From Streptomyces cinerochromogenes (GTDB taxonomy: Bacteria; Actinomycetota; Actinomycetes; Streptomycetales; Streptomycetaceae): a DNA stretch of 64,000 bases. Below, piece after piece: positions 7,679 to 15,399 of the stretch (its first letter is position 1; every line of letters begins with the position of its first letter). The notes beneath the pieces are model-generated. The model had not been told where the DNA came from and searched no databases. It saw only the letters and a list, made by a program, of their open reading frames with translations. The DNA lies in contig NZ_BMRM01000020.1 of assembly GCF_014648635.1 (NCBI RefSeq), positions 1-64,000 of the forward strand. Direction: 5' to 3'. The position numbers and the translations under genes are program-made.

Positions 7679-8785
7679 TCATCCGGCGGTCAGAGTGGTC
7701 CACTTCTGGTTGGCGCCGCCGTTGCAGTCCCACAGGTGGAGCTGCGTGGCGTCGGCCGTGGAGGAGCCCGGAACGTCGAGGCAGCGGCCCGAAGCGGGGT
7801 TGCGGTAGCCGCCGTTGTAGGGCTGCCAGACCTGGTTGGCGCCGCCGTGACAGGACCAGAGCTGCACCTTGGTTCCGTTCGCGGTGCCCCAGCCGGCGGC
7901 GTCGAGGCACTTGCCCATGGAGCGCAGCGTGCCGTCGGTGTAGGCGGACCACAACTGGTTGGCACCGCCGCCACAGCTCCACGTCTGGACGGCGGTCCCG
8001 TCGGCTGTGGCGGCGCCTTTGACGTCCATGCACTTGCCGGCGATGCCGGACTGTACGCGTGCGGGGGCGGGGGCGGGGTTCTTCAGCCATCCGGCGCTGT
8101 CCGCGGCCCGGATGCCGCGGTGGAAGGCGTCGGCCATCTTCTGGTAGCCCGAGTCGTTGGGGTGCAGGGGGTCGGCCAGGTCGGCCGTGGTCAGGCTGCT
8201 CATGTCGACGTGGGCGACGTGTTTGCCCGCCGCTTGTGCCTCGCTGACGATGTCGCGGGTGGCCTGGTTGTACTCCCCCCGGAACCGCTCCTCCGAGCTG
8301 CTGGTGGACACGACCAGGGAGGCGACGAGGACGGTTGCGTCGGGGACGTCGGCGGTGATCTGGTTGACCAGCGACTTCAGCCGGGCGATGGCGGTGTCGA
8401 CCTCGGAGGCCCCTTGGAGGTCGTTGGTGCCGATGTGCAGCGTGACGACATTGGGCCGGTAGCGGGTGAGCGAGGCGTCGGCGAGTGCGGCGATCTGGTC
8501 GATGCGGTACCCCGAGTGGCCCTCGTTGTCGGGATCGGACATCGAACCGGCCCGCCCGGTGCCTACGAAGTCCAGCGGGTGGCCGTCCGAAGCGAGTCCG
8601 TCCCACAACGGCGCCCGGTAGCCGTTGCCCGTACTGCTTCCCACACCCCAGGTTATCGAGTCGCCCAACGGCATGACCCGCAAAGGCGTGTCGGAGGCGG
8701 CGGAGGCAGGGGTCACACCTGCCGCTGTCAGCCCGAGCACGGCGGAGACAAGCGTGACCAGGGGCAGGATCCGAGACTTTTTCAT
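7679..8785 (-). CDS. secreted SGNH/GDSL esterase with C-terminal CBM13
   Basis: Exported esterase, probably an acetyl or feruloyl esterase acting on hemicellulose, 368 residues. The ATG at 8785 follows GAAGGA. The signal peptide ends near TPASAA. The SGNH blocks are present: block I GDSITWG with the nucleophile Ser, block III GTND, and block V DPLHPND with catalytic Asp and His. The catalytic domain spans about 35-235, then an Ala/Pro linker and a CBM13 domain (three repeats, NQLW, NQVW, NQKW). It lies 156 bp downstream of the GH74 gene in the same direction and may share its transcript. Substrate specificity is inferred from context only. Confidence 0.88.
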   Translation of the reverse strand: MKKSRILPLVTLVSAVLGLTAAGVTPASAASDTPLRVMPLGDSITWGVGSSTGNGYRAPLWDGLASDGHPLDFVGTGRAGSMSDPDNEGHSGYRIDQIAALADASLTRYRPNVVTLHIGTNDLQGASEVDTAIARLKSLVNQITADVPDATVLVASLVVSTSSSEERFRGEYNQATRDIVSEAQAAGKHVAHVDMSSLTTADLADPLHPNDSGYQKMADAFHRGIRAADSAGWLKNPAPAPARVQSGIAGKCMDVKGAATADGTAVQTWSCGGGANQLWSAYTDGTLRSMGKCLDAAGWGTANGTKVQLWSCHGGANQVWQPYNGGYRNPASGRCLDVPGSSTADATQLHLWDCNGGANQKWTTLTAG

Positions 8786-8941
8786 GAAGTTCCTTCTCTT
8801 CTGCGAGTGACTGCTGTCCAGCGGGGCTTATCGCCGCCCGGCGGGCCGTTGCTGCTGAGGAAGGCGATTTCCCACCGGGTGGCCGGGTGCGGCCGTCAGG
8901 CGCCGTGGACGGTGAGGACGACGCCGATGCGCTGTCGCGCG

Positions 8942-11134
8942 TCAGGCGGGCTCCCCGTACTGCACGCCGCGTCCGTTGGTGGCGACGTAGACCCGCCCGT
9001 AGACGCGGGGATCGCCGGTGACGGCGGCTCCGGTCCAGCCCCACTGGTGACGGTCGTCGTTGATCCGTGTCCAGGTCTTCGCCTCGTCGTCGGAGCGGTA
9101 GACGGCGGTGATGGTGTCCGTGGCGCCGACCATGTAGAGCGCCGGGTAGGAAGCGCCCCTGGCGGCCTTGCCGAAGCCCAGGGTGTGTGAGGCGTGGCAG
9201 CTGCTGACCTTGGTGAAGGTCGCGCCGCCGTCGGTCGAACGGTAGAGCCCGTTGCCCTTGAGGCTGAGCCACAGGTCGCCGGTGCGGCCGGGTGCCGCGA
9301 CCAGCTGGAACTCGGTGTCGCCCGAGCTGAGGCCGGTGGCCCGCGCGGTGAAGGTCTGGCCGCTGTCGGTGCTGGCGAAGAGTGTGCCGGTGGTGGTGTC
9401 GAAGGCGTAGCAGCGGGTGGGGTCGAGGGGGTCGGCGACGGGTGCCGCTCCCTTGGGGAAGGTGGGGATCTCCGTCCAGGTGGCGCCGTTGTCGATCGAG
9501 CGGTGGGCGGGGTTGGCGGTGCCGAAGGACCACAGCAGCACGCTGGCGTCGGCGTTGGTGGCGATCGGGCCGGGTGCGCTCCCGGCGGGGTCCGGCTGGG
9601 TCCTGAAGGGGGTCCAGGTCTCGCCGCCGTCGTTGGAGAAGGCGCCGTTGCCGTGGTCGCCCCAGCCGGCCCGGACCACGTAGGAGGGTTCGGCGGTGGC
9701 GAGGGACAGGCCGGTGCTGGTGCCGAAGACGGGGTTGGACGCCATGCCGCGTGAGGGTGAGGCCGTGAGCCGTTGGTGGTACATCACGCCGATGTCGCCG
9801 GAGCCGCTGAGCAGGTGGGCGCGTCCGGTGGGGGGCGAGATCAGCTGGCGTACGGACGCCTCTTCCACACCGCGGATCTGGGGGGCGAAGTGCTTCAGGT
9901 CGCGGGTGCCGTAGAGGGTGGCGCCGGTGCCGTAGACGACGTGCCGGGAGTCGAACGGGTCCAGTCCGACGGCCTGGATCCACCAGCCGAACTTCGGCTT
10001 GTCGGCACCCCACTTGAGGTAAGGCGTCTCAGACACGTCGAGGACGGCCCCGTCCTTCAGGGACGTCCAGGTGCGGCCGCCGTCGGTGGTCCGGTACAAG
10101 GTGTCCACCAGCGACCAGCGGTTGTTGGTGGAGACGACGAGCGTGCCCGGGTGGCGGGCGTCGACGGCGACACCGCCGTAGCCGAAAGAGTCGGCTGAGC
10201 CGTCGGCCGTCGTGCCCCCCGGCTTCACCGGGGTGACCTCGGTCCACTTCCCGCTCGTCGTGCGCAGCTTGTGCACACTGCCGTCGGACTGCCCGTTCGG
10301 GCCCGGAGCGTTGGCGTACGTCACGTACAGCTCGCGCGTGTGCCGGTCGTAGGCGGCCCGGATCGGGACCTTGGCGGCGGTGCCGGTCGGCTGTCCCGGG
10401 ACGGCCTCCCAGGTGGCGCCGTCGGACGTGCGGTAGAGGTTCGCGGAGGTGCCGTCGGAGTCGCCCCAGCCGGCGTAGACGCTGCGGCCCACGGCGACCA
10501 GGAGCGTGACGCCCTGGCCGGTGACGCTCGGGGCGGCCGGGAAGTTCACGGCCTGCCAGGTGGCGCCCCGGTCGGTGGACTTGAGCAGCCCGTCGTGCCG
10601 GGTGCCCAGCCACAGGGTGTCGCTGTCGCGCGGATCGACCAGGAGGCGCTCACCGCAGCCCCGGCCGTCCTCGTTGGCCCCGAGCTTCACGCTGAGATCG
10701 GTGCGCTTCCAGGTCGCCCCTCGGTCATCCGAGCGCAGCACGGCCCCGTTTCCGGCCCAGGACTGCGTGTACGCGCCCAGGGACAGATACACGCGGTTCG
10801 GATGCGCCGGGTCGACGGCCATGGCCTCCACGCCCAGCAGGTTCCAGTCGTCCCAGCCCAGGTGGTCGGTCAACGGGATCCAACGGTCGTCCTGGTCGTC
10901 CCACCGGTAGGCGCCGCCGATGTCGGTCCGCAGGTAGGCCAGCCCGCGCACGGAGGGATGGAACAGCACCCCGGTGATGAACCCGGTACCGCCCTGGACC
11001 ACGTTGCGCCAACGGTATCCGCTCTTCGCGGGGGTGGCGGCGGCTTGCGCACGTCCTTGGCCGAGCGGCAGGGAGGCGGCTGCGACAGCGGTCCCGGCGA
11101 GTACAGCTCTTCTGCTGATGTGGAGCGTGCGCAT
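8942..11134 (-). CDS. GH74 xyloglucan endo-beta-1,4-glucanase
   Basis: Exported beta-propeller glucanase that cleaves xyloglucan, 730 residues. The ATG at 11134 follows AGGAAGAGG. The N-terminus has a Tat-like signal (ISRRAVLAG) ending near RAQAAA. The body is two seven-bladed propellers with many BNR-type turns (SDDRGATW, STDRGATW, SNDGGETW). The two catalytic Asp of the family are visible: Asp71 in YLRTDIGGAYRW and Asp493 in GWGDHGNGAF. Unlike its neighbours it has no carbohydrate-binding module. Its start lies 25 bp from the end of a decayed sugar-binding protein gene, so its present promoter region may be borrowed. Confidence 0.95.
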   Translation of the reverse strand: MRTLHISRRAVLAGTAVAAASLPLGQGRAQAAATPAKSGYRWRNVVQGGTGFITGVLFHPSVRGLAYLRTDIGGAYRWDDQDDRWIPLTDHLGWDDWNLLGVEAMAVDPAHPNRVYLSLGAYTQSWAGNGAVLRSDDRGATWKRTDLSVKLGANEDGRGCGERLLVDPRDSDTLWLGTRHDGLLKSTDRGATWQAVNFPAAPSVTGQGVTLLVAVGRSVYAGWGDSDGTSANLYRTSDGATWEAVPGQPTGTAAKVPIRAAYDRHTRELYVTYANAPGPNGQSDGSVHKLRTTSGKWTEVTPVKPGGTTADGSADSFGYGGVAVDARHPGTLVVSTNNRWSLVDTLYRTTDGGRTWTSLKDGAVLDVSETPYLKWGADKPKFGWWIQAVGLDPFDSRHVVYGTGATLYGTRDLKHFAPQIRGVEEASVRQLISPPTGRAHLLSGSGDIGVMYHQRLTASPSRGMASNPVFGTSTGLSLATAEPSYVVRAGWGDHGNGAFSNDGGETWTPFRTQPDPAGSAPGPIATNADASVLLWSFGTANPAHRSIDNGATWTEIPTFPKGAAPVADPLDPTRCYAFDTTTGTLFASTDSGQTFTARATGLSSGDTEFQLVAAPGRTGDLWLSLKGNGLYRSTDGGATFTKVSSCHASHTLGFGKAARGASYPALYMVGATDTITAVYRSDDEAKTWTRINDDRHQWGWTGAAVTGDPRVYGRVYVATNGRGVQYGEPA

Positions 11135-11159
11135 GACATACCTCTTCCTTGTGCGAAGG

Positions 11160-11421
11160 AGACGGAAGGAGCGACGCCCCTGAGGGGCGCGGGGACCTTG
11201 CCGGTGCAGTCGGCCGCCGAGCCGTTCTCCAACGGAAGGTCCGGCTGTGCCGCAATGCGCGTCGGGAGCAGCTTGTCGGCGGCCTTGCCCTAGGTGGTGG
11301 ACCTGCCCCGGGCGGTGAGCAGCGGCATCCCACCGGTCACCGCTGCGGTGGCGAACGCCGTGGAGGCGAGGAAGCCTCTCCGGCTTGGTCCGCAGCAGGT
11401 GGAGGCGGCATTCGGCGTCAT
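11160..11421 (-). pseudogene. 5' remnant of an extracellular sugar-binding lipoprotein gene (ABC transporter)
   Basis: ATG at 11421 follows GAAGGG. The frame reads a Tat-type start (SRRGFLASTAFA), then GGMPLLTARGRS where a lipobox (LLTACGGS) would be expected, so the lipid-accepting Cys seems lost. A TAG at 11290-11292 ends the frame after 43 codons, but the same frame continues with GKAADKLLPTRIA and DLPLENGSAADCTGKV, which resemble the early part of sugar-binding lipoproteins. Similarity stops near the GH74 ribosome site, so most of the gene is deleted. The family call rests on recognition of these short blocks and is moderate. Confidence 0.55.
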
Positions 11422-11538
11422 CGCGTCAACCCTTCATGGCGCACCAGGACACCCGGCGGAGGGCCGTCGGCTGCGGTGTCGTGACTGGAATTGGCTGAGC
11501 TGAGAGCAGGCATCCCATTACTGCGACGTGTTGCACAG

Positions 11539-11552
11539 TCGAAGCGCTTCGA
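11539..11552. promoter_or_regulatory. LacI-type operator palindrome TCGAAGCGCTTCGA
   Basis: Perfect 14-bp palindrome with the central CG of LacI-family operators, 118 bp upstream of the decayed binding-protein start. It is close in form to the CebR/CelR sites (GGGAGCGCTCCC), but the flanks differ, so another LacI-family sugar regulator is likely. Confidence 0.6.
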
Positions 11553-11694
11553 TGTTGCTGCGAGGTTAAGTGAAGGCATGAGAGCACACAAGGGCCGCTT
11601 CCAAGATCACTTCAGGAGTCAACAGAGGGGTCAGCGCGCTCTGTTCAACCGGCGAGGCCGACTTCTTGGCACTGCCCTGGAGCTCTGACGAGCA

Positions 11695-11706
11695 TCGAAG
11701 CGCTTC
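11695..11706. promoter_or_regulatory. second copy of the GAAGCGCTTC palindrome
   Basis: TCGAAGCGCTTC shares the same 10-bp core as the site at 11539 and lies 156 bp from it. A pair at this distance could allow looping by a LacI-type regulator. Confidence 0.55.
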
Positions 11707-12290
11707 ACTGTCCTTTCCGGTCCTCCTCAGGGCCGGAGTGCCGGGTTCGGCGCTGTGGACGGTGAGGGAGCGACCCTGCTCACCGATCAGGTTCGACAAC
11801 CCACGGTCGTAGGGGCTTTCGGTGACCTCACCCCCCCCGACTCCGTCGCGGGCCACGCGTTCCCATTCGGGGTACATCCGTTGGCGCGGGGGTCGAGGAA
11901 GACGAACCGGCAGGTGTTGGCCGGCTCCTGCTCGACCTCTGCAGGCCCTCGATGATGCGGAGCACGCTCGGCCGCGCGGTGGCCCTCTTTGGACGGCGCC
12001 GAACCCGGGCCGGGGTGGCGCTCGTCGCACGGGCCGGGGACACCATCGGCAGAACAGCCCGTACGGACGCCGCCCCTGCGGTGACGCCTCAGCAGAACGA
12101 GCGTCGTCTGAGCGTCAGGACGGCTGTCGCCGTCCGGGCCGAAGTACGTAAGGACGATCGCGTCGCTTCGACAGCCACCGCAGGAACGCCAGGCCGGACA
12201 GCCTTCGCGAGCCAAAAAGGTGCTCCACACCGTGCGCTCGGGGAAACAGGTCGAGTCCACCCGGCCGCACCTGAGGTGCCCATGAAAACC

Positions 12291-12357
12291 GCAGGTCAGA
12301 GCCCCTTTGCCGCAGGCTCCAGAATCGCCACGCACTCCACGTGATGCGTCATCGGAA
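12291..12357. repeat. left direct repeat (att site) of the island
   Basis: These 67 bp match 28682-28748 with a single mismatch (G at 12322). On the minus strand they encode the last 20 or so codons of the RNA methyltransferase (PMTHHVECVAILEPAAKGL then stop). Weaker similarity extends further left, including AAACAGGTCGAG at 12244-12255 against 28647-28658. Confidence 0.9.
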
Positions 12358-12599
12358 GCATGTCACCCGGGTGAACTCAGAGAAAACCGCAGGTCAGGTC
12401 AGTCCCTCGTCTCCATCTTGGGGCCACCAGGTGCGAAGAGCATCAAACGAGCGTCACCGCGGACGCCCAGTGATCCCAGCAAGGAGTGCACCAGACGCCG
12501 TCCCCGTGGTCAGGTTCAGGCTTCGGCGCTCACACGAAGGAAGCATTGATCCTTATCAGCGTCATTCGTTTGGGACGCCCCATTCAGGCGGCACCTCGC
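12358..12599. other. island left end, no gene
   Basis: No supported gene. It contains the 16-bp sequence GAAAACCGCAGGTCAG at 12382-12397, an exact second copy of the one overlapping the left att repeat at 12284-12299. Confidence 0.6.
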
Positions 12600-15368
12600 T
12601 CAGGAAGCGGATGACGTACTCCCCGCTGACTTCGTTCCGGCCACCGGAAGCACGTACTCACCGGCGAGACGCGCCCAGTGCAGCGGGAGAGGCCGGGCGA
12701 GCGGCGGGTAGTCGTCGTGGTAACGCAGCTGGTGCGTTAGCGTCGCCCACTCCGCCGGCCGGTCGGGCGGGTCACCCGCACGCCCCGAGTCCGTCAGCGC
12801 CTTCTCCGACAGACAGCCGAGCACGGTGATCTCCAGTTGCCCGGGGTTCCACGCGGTCTTCCCAGGCGCTGTCCGGCCCTGTGCCGTGGGCACCAGCTTC
12901 ATGAGCCCCTTCGGCAGTTTCGCCACCGTGTGCGGCTTCGAGGCCGTACTGGCGAAGACACGGCCCTCCGTATCCGCCGTCCCCCACACACCCTCGGCGA
13001 AGCCGACCCCGCCCTCGGTGTCGTGGGCGTACCACTCCGCCACTTCACCCCGGGCGTTGGCGTCCCGTACGAGCAGCACCCGCAGGTCGTGGCCGTAGAG
13101 CGTGTGCCGCTGGGCGGGTTCGGCCCCGAAACCAAGCGTGTCGCGGTCCAGTGAACCGTTGCGCAGGCCAGGCCAGCACTGGCGCAGATTGCCAGCGTCC
13201 GCCAGCAGCAGCGTCGGGCGGTCGCGGAGCTGGAAGAGCAGTGCCCGGATCTGCCGCTCGGTCTCCCGCTGCCTGTCCTGCTCCACGCCCGGGCGGGCAG
13301 CGGGCCGGGATCCTCCCGGGGCTGCCGAGTCATCGACGAGCTTCCCCGTGCCGGTCTCCGTCCCGCCGCTCGCCGCCGGTTCCCGTGCCTGGGAGAGCAG
13401 CAGCAACAGCTTCGGATACGGCACCCACTCGGCTCGTTCTGCGTCCCACCCCTCGATGACGCCCGGTCCGTCCCCGGGACGCACCCGCACCGCCACCAGC
13501 CGGTGGACGGGGCATCGCGTGGGCCCCTTCCTGGTGTGGCGTACGAGCCAGAGCGCCACGTACTGAAGGTCGCCCGGAATGCCGGCTCCCACCCGATGGG
13601 CGGGCGGGCTGATCGCGCCCAGCTGCCGGAAGGCGTCCAGCCAGGTCCACCTGGCCCGGTGTTCCAGAGCGCTGTCGGTGTCGTCGGGCGAGTTCACGAA
13701 CTGGGTCAGCCGTCCCTGCCGTGCCCAGGCGATGCGCAGCGCGTGCTTGGGGTCGGAGTCCGGGACGGCGGCGAAGCGCTCCTTGCCGGCGATCTCCGTG
13801 ATCACGACTCCGGCCCCGCCGAGGAGCGGGTCCGCCCGGTCCGCCACGAGCCCGCAGCGCCCTTCGATGGCCTCGGCCAGCCGGACGGCCCCGAGGCGCC
13901 CGCGGGCTCGGGTGGTCGGCAGGGGGTCGGCCAAGGGTCCCGCGGGCCGGGCCTGGACGCGGATGTCGACCCCCTCGCACTGCCACTGCCAGGTCTCTCC
14001 GTCGGCCGACGGCACTTGCTGCCCGGCGGGAAGACCAATGAGCTTGGGCAACTCGGCGAGCAGCGCCGCACGGGTTTCCGGGGACTGCCAGAAGACGTCG
14101 ATCTCCAGGGGGCGGCCGTTCAGTGCGCGTGTCAGCGCCGCCCGCCGTTGCAGAGCCAGCTGGGCGTCGCGGACGCCCGGGACGCGTCCGGCACCGGAAC
14201 GGGGCAGCAGGGAGGGTGTGTTGCTCCTGGAGACGCGCGTGAGGTCGGGGACCCGGGTCAGCAGGGGGCGCAGCCCTTCCTCGACCCAGGCGTCCAGATC
14301 CGCCCGCTCCCGTGGCATCAGCCCGGGTCCGACCTCGTGCGGGCCGATCGACGGGTGGTAGACGATGCCGGCGGCCACGTCCCCGGAACCGTTGATCCAG
14401 CGTTCGGGGTCGGAGAAGAGCGCTTCGGGCCGGGGATAGTTGCGCACGATGTCCAGCTCGGGCACGAGCGGTGCGGGGCTGTGCCGGCGCCAGGCCAGTT
14501 CCTTCGATCGCCGGTCGTAACCCAGCGTGTTCACCATCAGCCGGTGGCCCCGGTCCGGCCCTTCCGGCCACGGCAGTGGAGCGTCGAGCAGGACGGTCGT
14601 GCCGCCGAGCTGGTGGGGGCGTACATCCAGTCGGGTGGCCCACCGGCGTACCTGGGTGGACACATGGACGCGGAACCGCGGGGCGAACGGCACGGTGTGG
14701 ACGGTGATGGTGAGGCAGGCCGAGTAGTACCAGGTCTGCCGTCGGCGCTCGTATCGCTGAGGCGGCCAGGAGACAAGTCGCGCGCCGTCACCCGAGCTCT
14801 CGACGCGGAAGTGGAGTGTGGTGCCGCCCGTGCGGAACGTCCGGGCGGCCAGCCGGAAGGCGATCCACTCGGGCAGCAGGCTGTAGAGCCGCGCGGCGGG
14901 TTCGGCGGTTCCGCCCGCCGAGAGCACGCTCTCGGCGAGGTCGACCGGTTCCGTCTCCCACTGGGGCAGACGTACCGTCTCGGCCGGGTCACCGGAGCGG
15001 AGCCTCTCCTCGAGATCGGCGCCCTCCGAGTCGTCGTCCTCCCGGTGCATTCCCGCCGCCCACGCTCCTACCACCGGGGCCAGCACGTCCGGCGGGACGG
15101 CTTCCCGCGCGTAGAGCCACGGCAGACGGCCATCCGTCCCGGCGTTGCGGCCAGTCGCGATGACGCCTGGCGCCATCGCCTGGAGCAGGGAGTTGAGCCT
15201 GCGCACGGGGAGCCGGTGGGGGTGGACGGAGTTCTTGTCCGCCTCGGCATGCATCCCGGTGAGCTCGGCGTGCAGGTCCTCGCCGAGCCGCAGCACTTTC
15301 ATCTCCTCCCGCCAGGGTCCGTGGAGCGGGTCGGGTTCGTAGGCCGCGACGCGAATGTGGTGGTACAC
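12600..15368 (-). CDS. pPIWI-RE protein (Piwi-like RNase H fold nuclease of the pPIWI-RE system)
   Basis: Core protein of the predicted pPIWI-RE system, a prokaryotic Piwi/Argonaute relative proposed to guide restriction of invading nucleic acid. The 922-residue product starts at GTG 15368 after AGGAGG. It has the family layout: an N-terminal DUF3962-type module, a middle region, and a C-terminal RNase-H-like module (DUF3893 type) with the ending HQLRYHDDYPPLARPLPLH then WARLAGEYVLP. It is 31 bp downstream of the helicase gene in one operon. The last residues (GTKSAGSTSSAS) look unusual: in the -1 frame the DNA reads EVSGEYVIRFLSEVPPEW, so a late frameshift is possible. I recognise the family by its C-terminal pattern and gene company; individual catalytic residues cannot be assigned safely. 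Confidence 0.82.
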   Translation of the reverse strand: MYHHIRVAAYEPDPLHGPWREEMKVLRLGEDLHAELTGMHAEADKNSVHPHRLPVRRLNSLLQAMAPGVIATGRNAGTDGRLPWLYAREAVPPDVLAPVVGAWAAGMHREDDDSEGADLEERLRSGDPAETVRLPQWETEPVDLAESVLSAGGTAEPAARLYSLLPEWIAFRLAARTFRTGGTTLHFRVESSGDGARLVSWPPQRYERRRQTWYYSACLTITVHTVPFAPRFRVHVSTQVRRWATRLDVRPHQLGGTTVLLDAPLPWPEGPDRGHRLMVNTLGYDRRSKELAWRRHSPAPLVPELDIVRNYPRPEALFSDPERWINGSGDVAAGIVYHPSIGPHEVGPGLMPRERADLDAWVEEGLRPLLTRVPDLTRVSRSNTPSLLPRSGAGRVPGVRDAQLALQRRAALTRALNGRPLEIDVFWQSPETRAALLAELPKLIGLPAGQQVPSADGETWQWQCEGVDIRVQARPAGPLADPLPTTRARGRLGAVRLAEAIEGRCGLVADRADPLLGGAGVVITEIAGKERFAAVPDSDPKHALRIAWARQGRLTQFVNSPDDTDSALEHRARWTWLDAFRQLGAISPPAHRVGAGIPGDLQYVALWLVRHTRKGPTRCPVHRLVAVRVRPGDGPGVIEGWDAERAEWVPYPKLLLLLSQAREPAASGGTETGTGKLVDDSAAPGGSRPAARPGVEQDRQRETERQIRALLFQLRDRPTLLLADAGNLRQCWPGLRNGSLDRDTLGFGAEPAQRHTLYGHDLRVLLVRDANARGEVAEWYAHDTEGGVGFAEGVWGTADTEGRVFASTASKPHTVAKLPKGLMKLVPTAQGRTAPGKTAWNPGQLEITVLGCLSEKALTDSGRAGDPPDRPAEWATLTHQLRYHDDYPPLARPLPLHWARLAGEYVLPVAGTKSAGSTSSAS

Positions 15369-15399
15369 GGAATTACCTCCTGGGACAGGGGTTCGGCGC

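Larger units (their letters stand above)
11435..12290. other. gene-poor stretch upstream of the decayed transporter gene
   Basis: No frame here has a convincing protein or codon pattern. The stretch contains two GAAGCGCTTC palindromes and then leads to the left repeat of the genomic island. It may hold decayed genes, but I could not recognise one. Confidence 0.5.

Noticed and set aside
8786..8941. Fragment ending VVLTVHGA in the GH74-GDSL gap, as a lost binding module
   Set aside because: Too short and in a different frame from GH74; no support beyond a few residues.
11539..11706. CebR (cellobiose) operators
   Set aside because: The core GAAGCGCTTC differs from GGGAGCGCTCCC; another LacI-family regulator is more likely.
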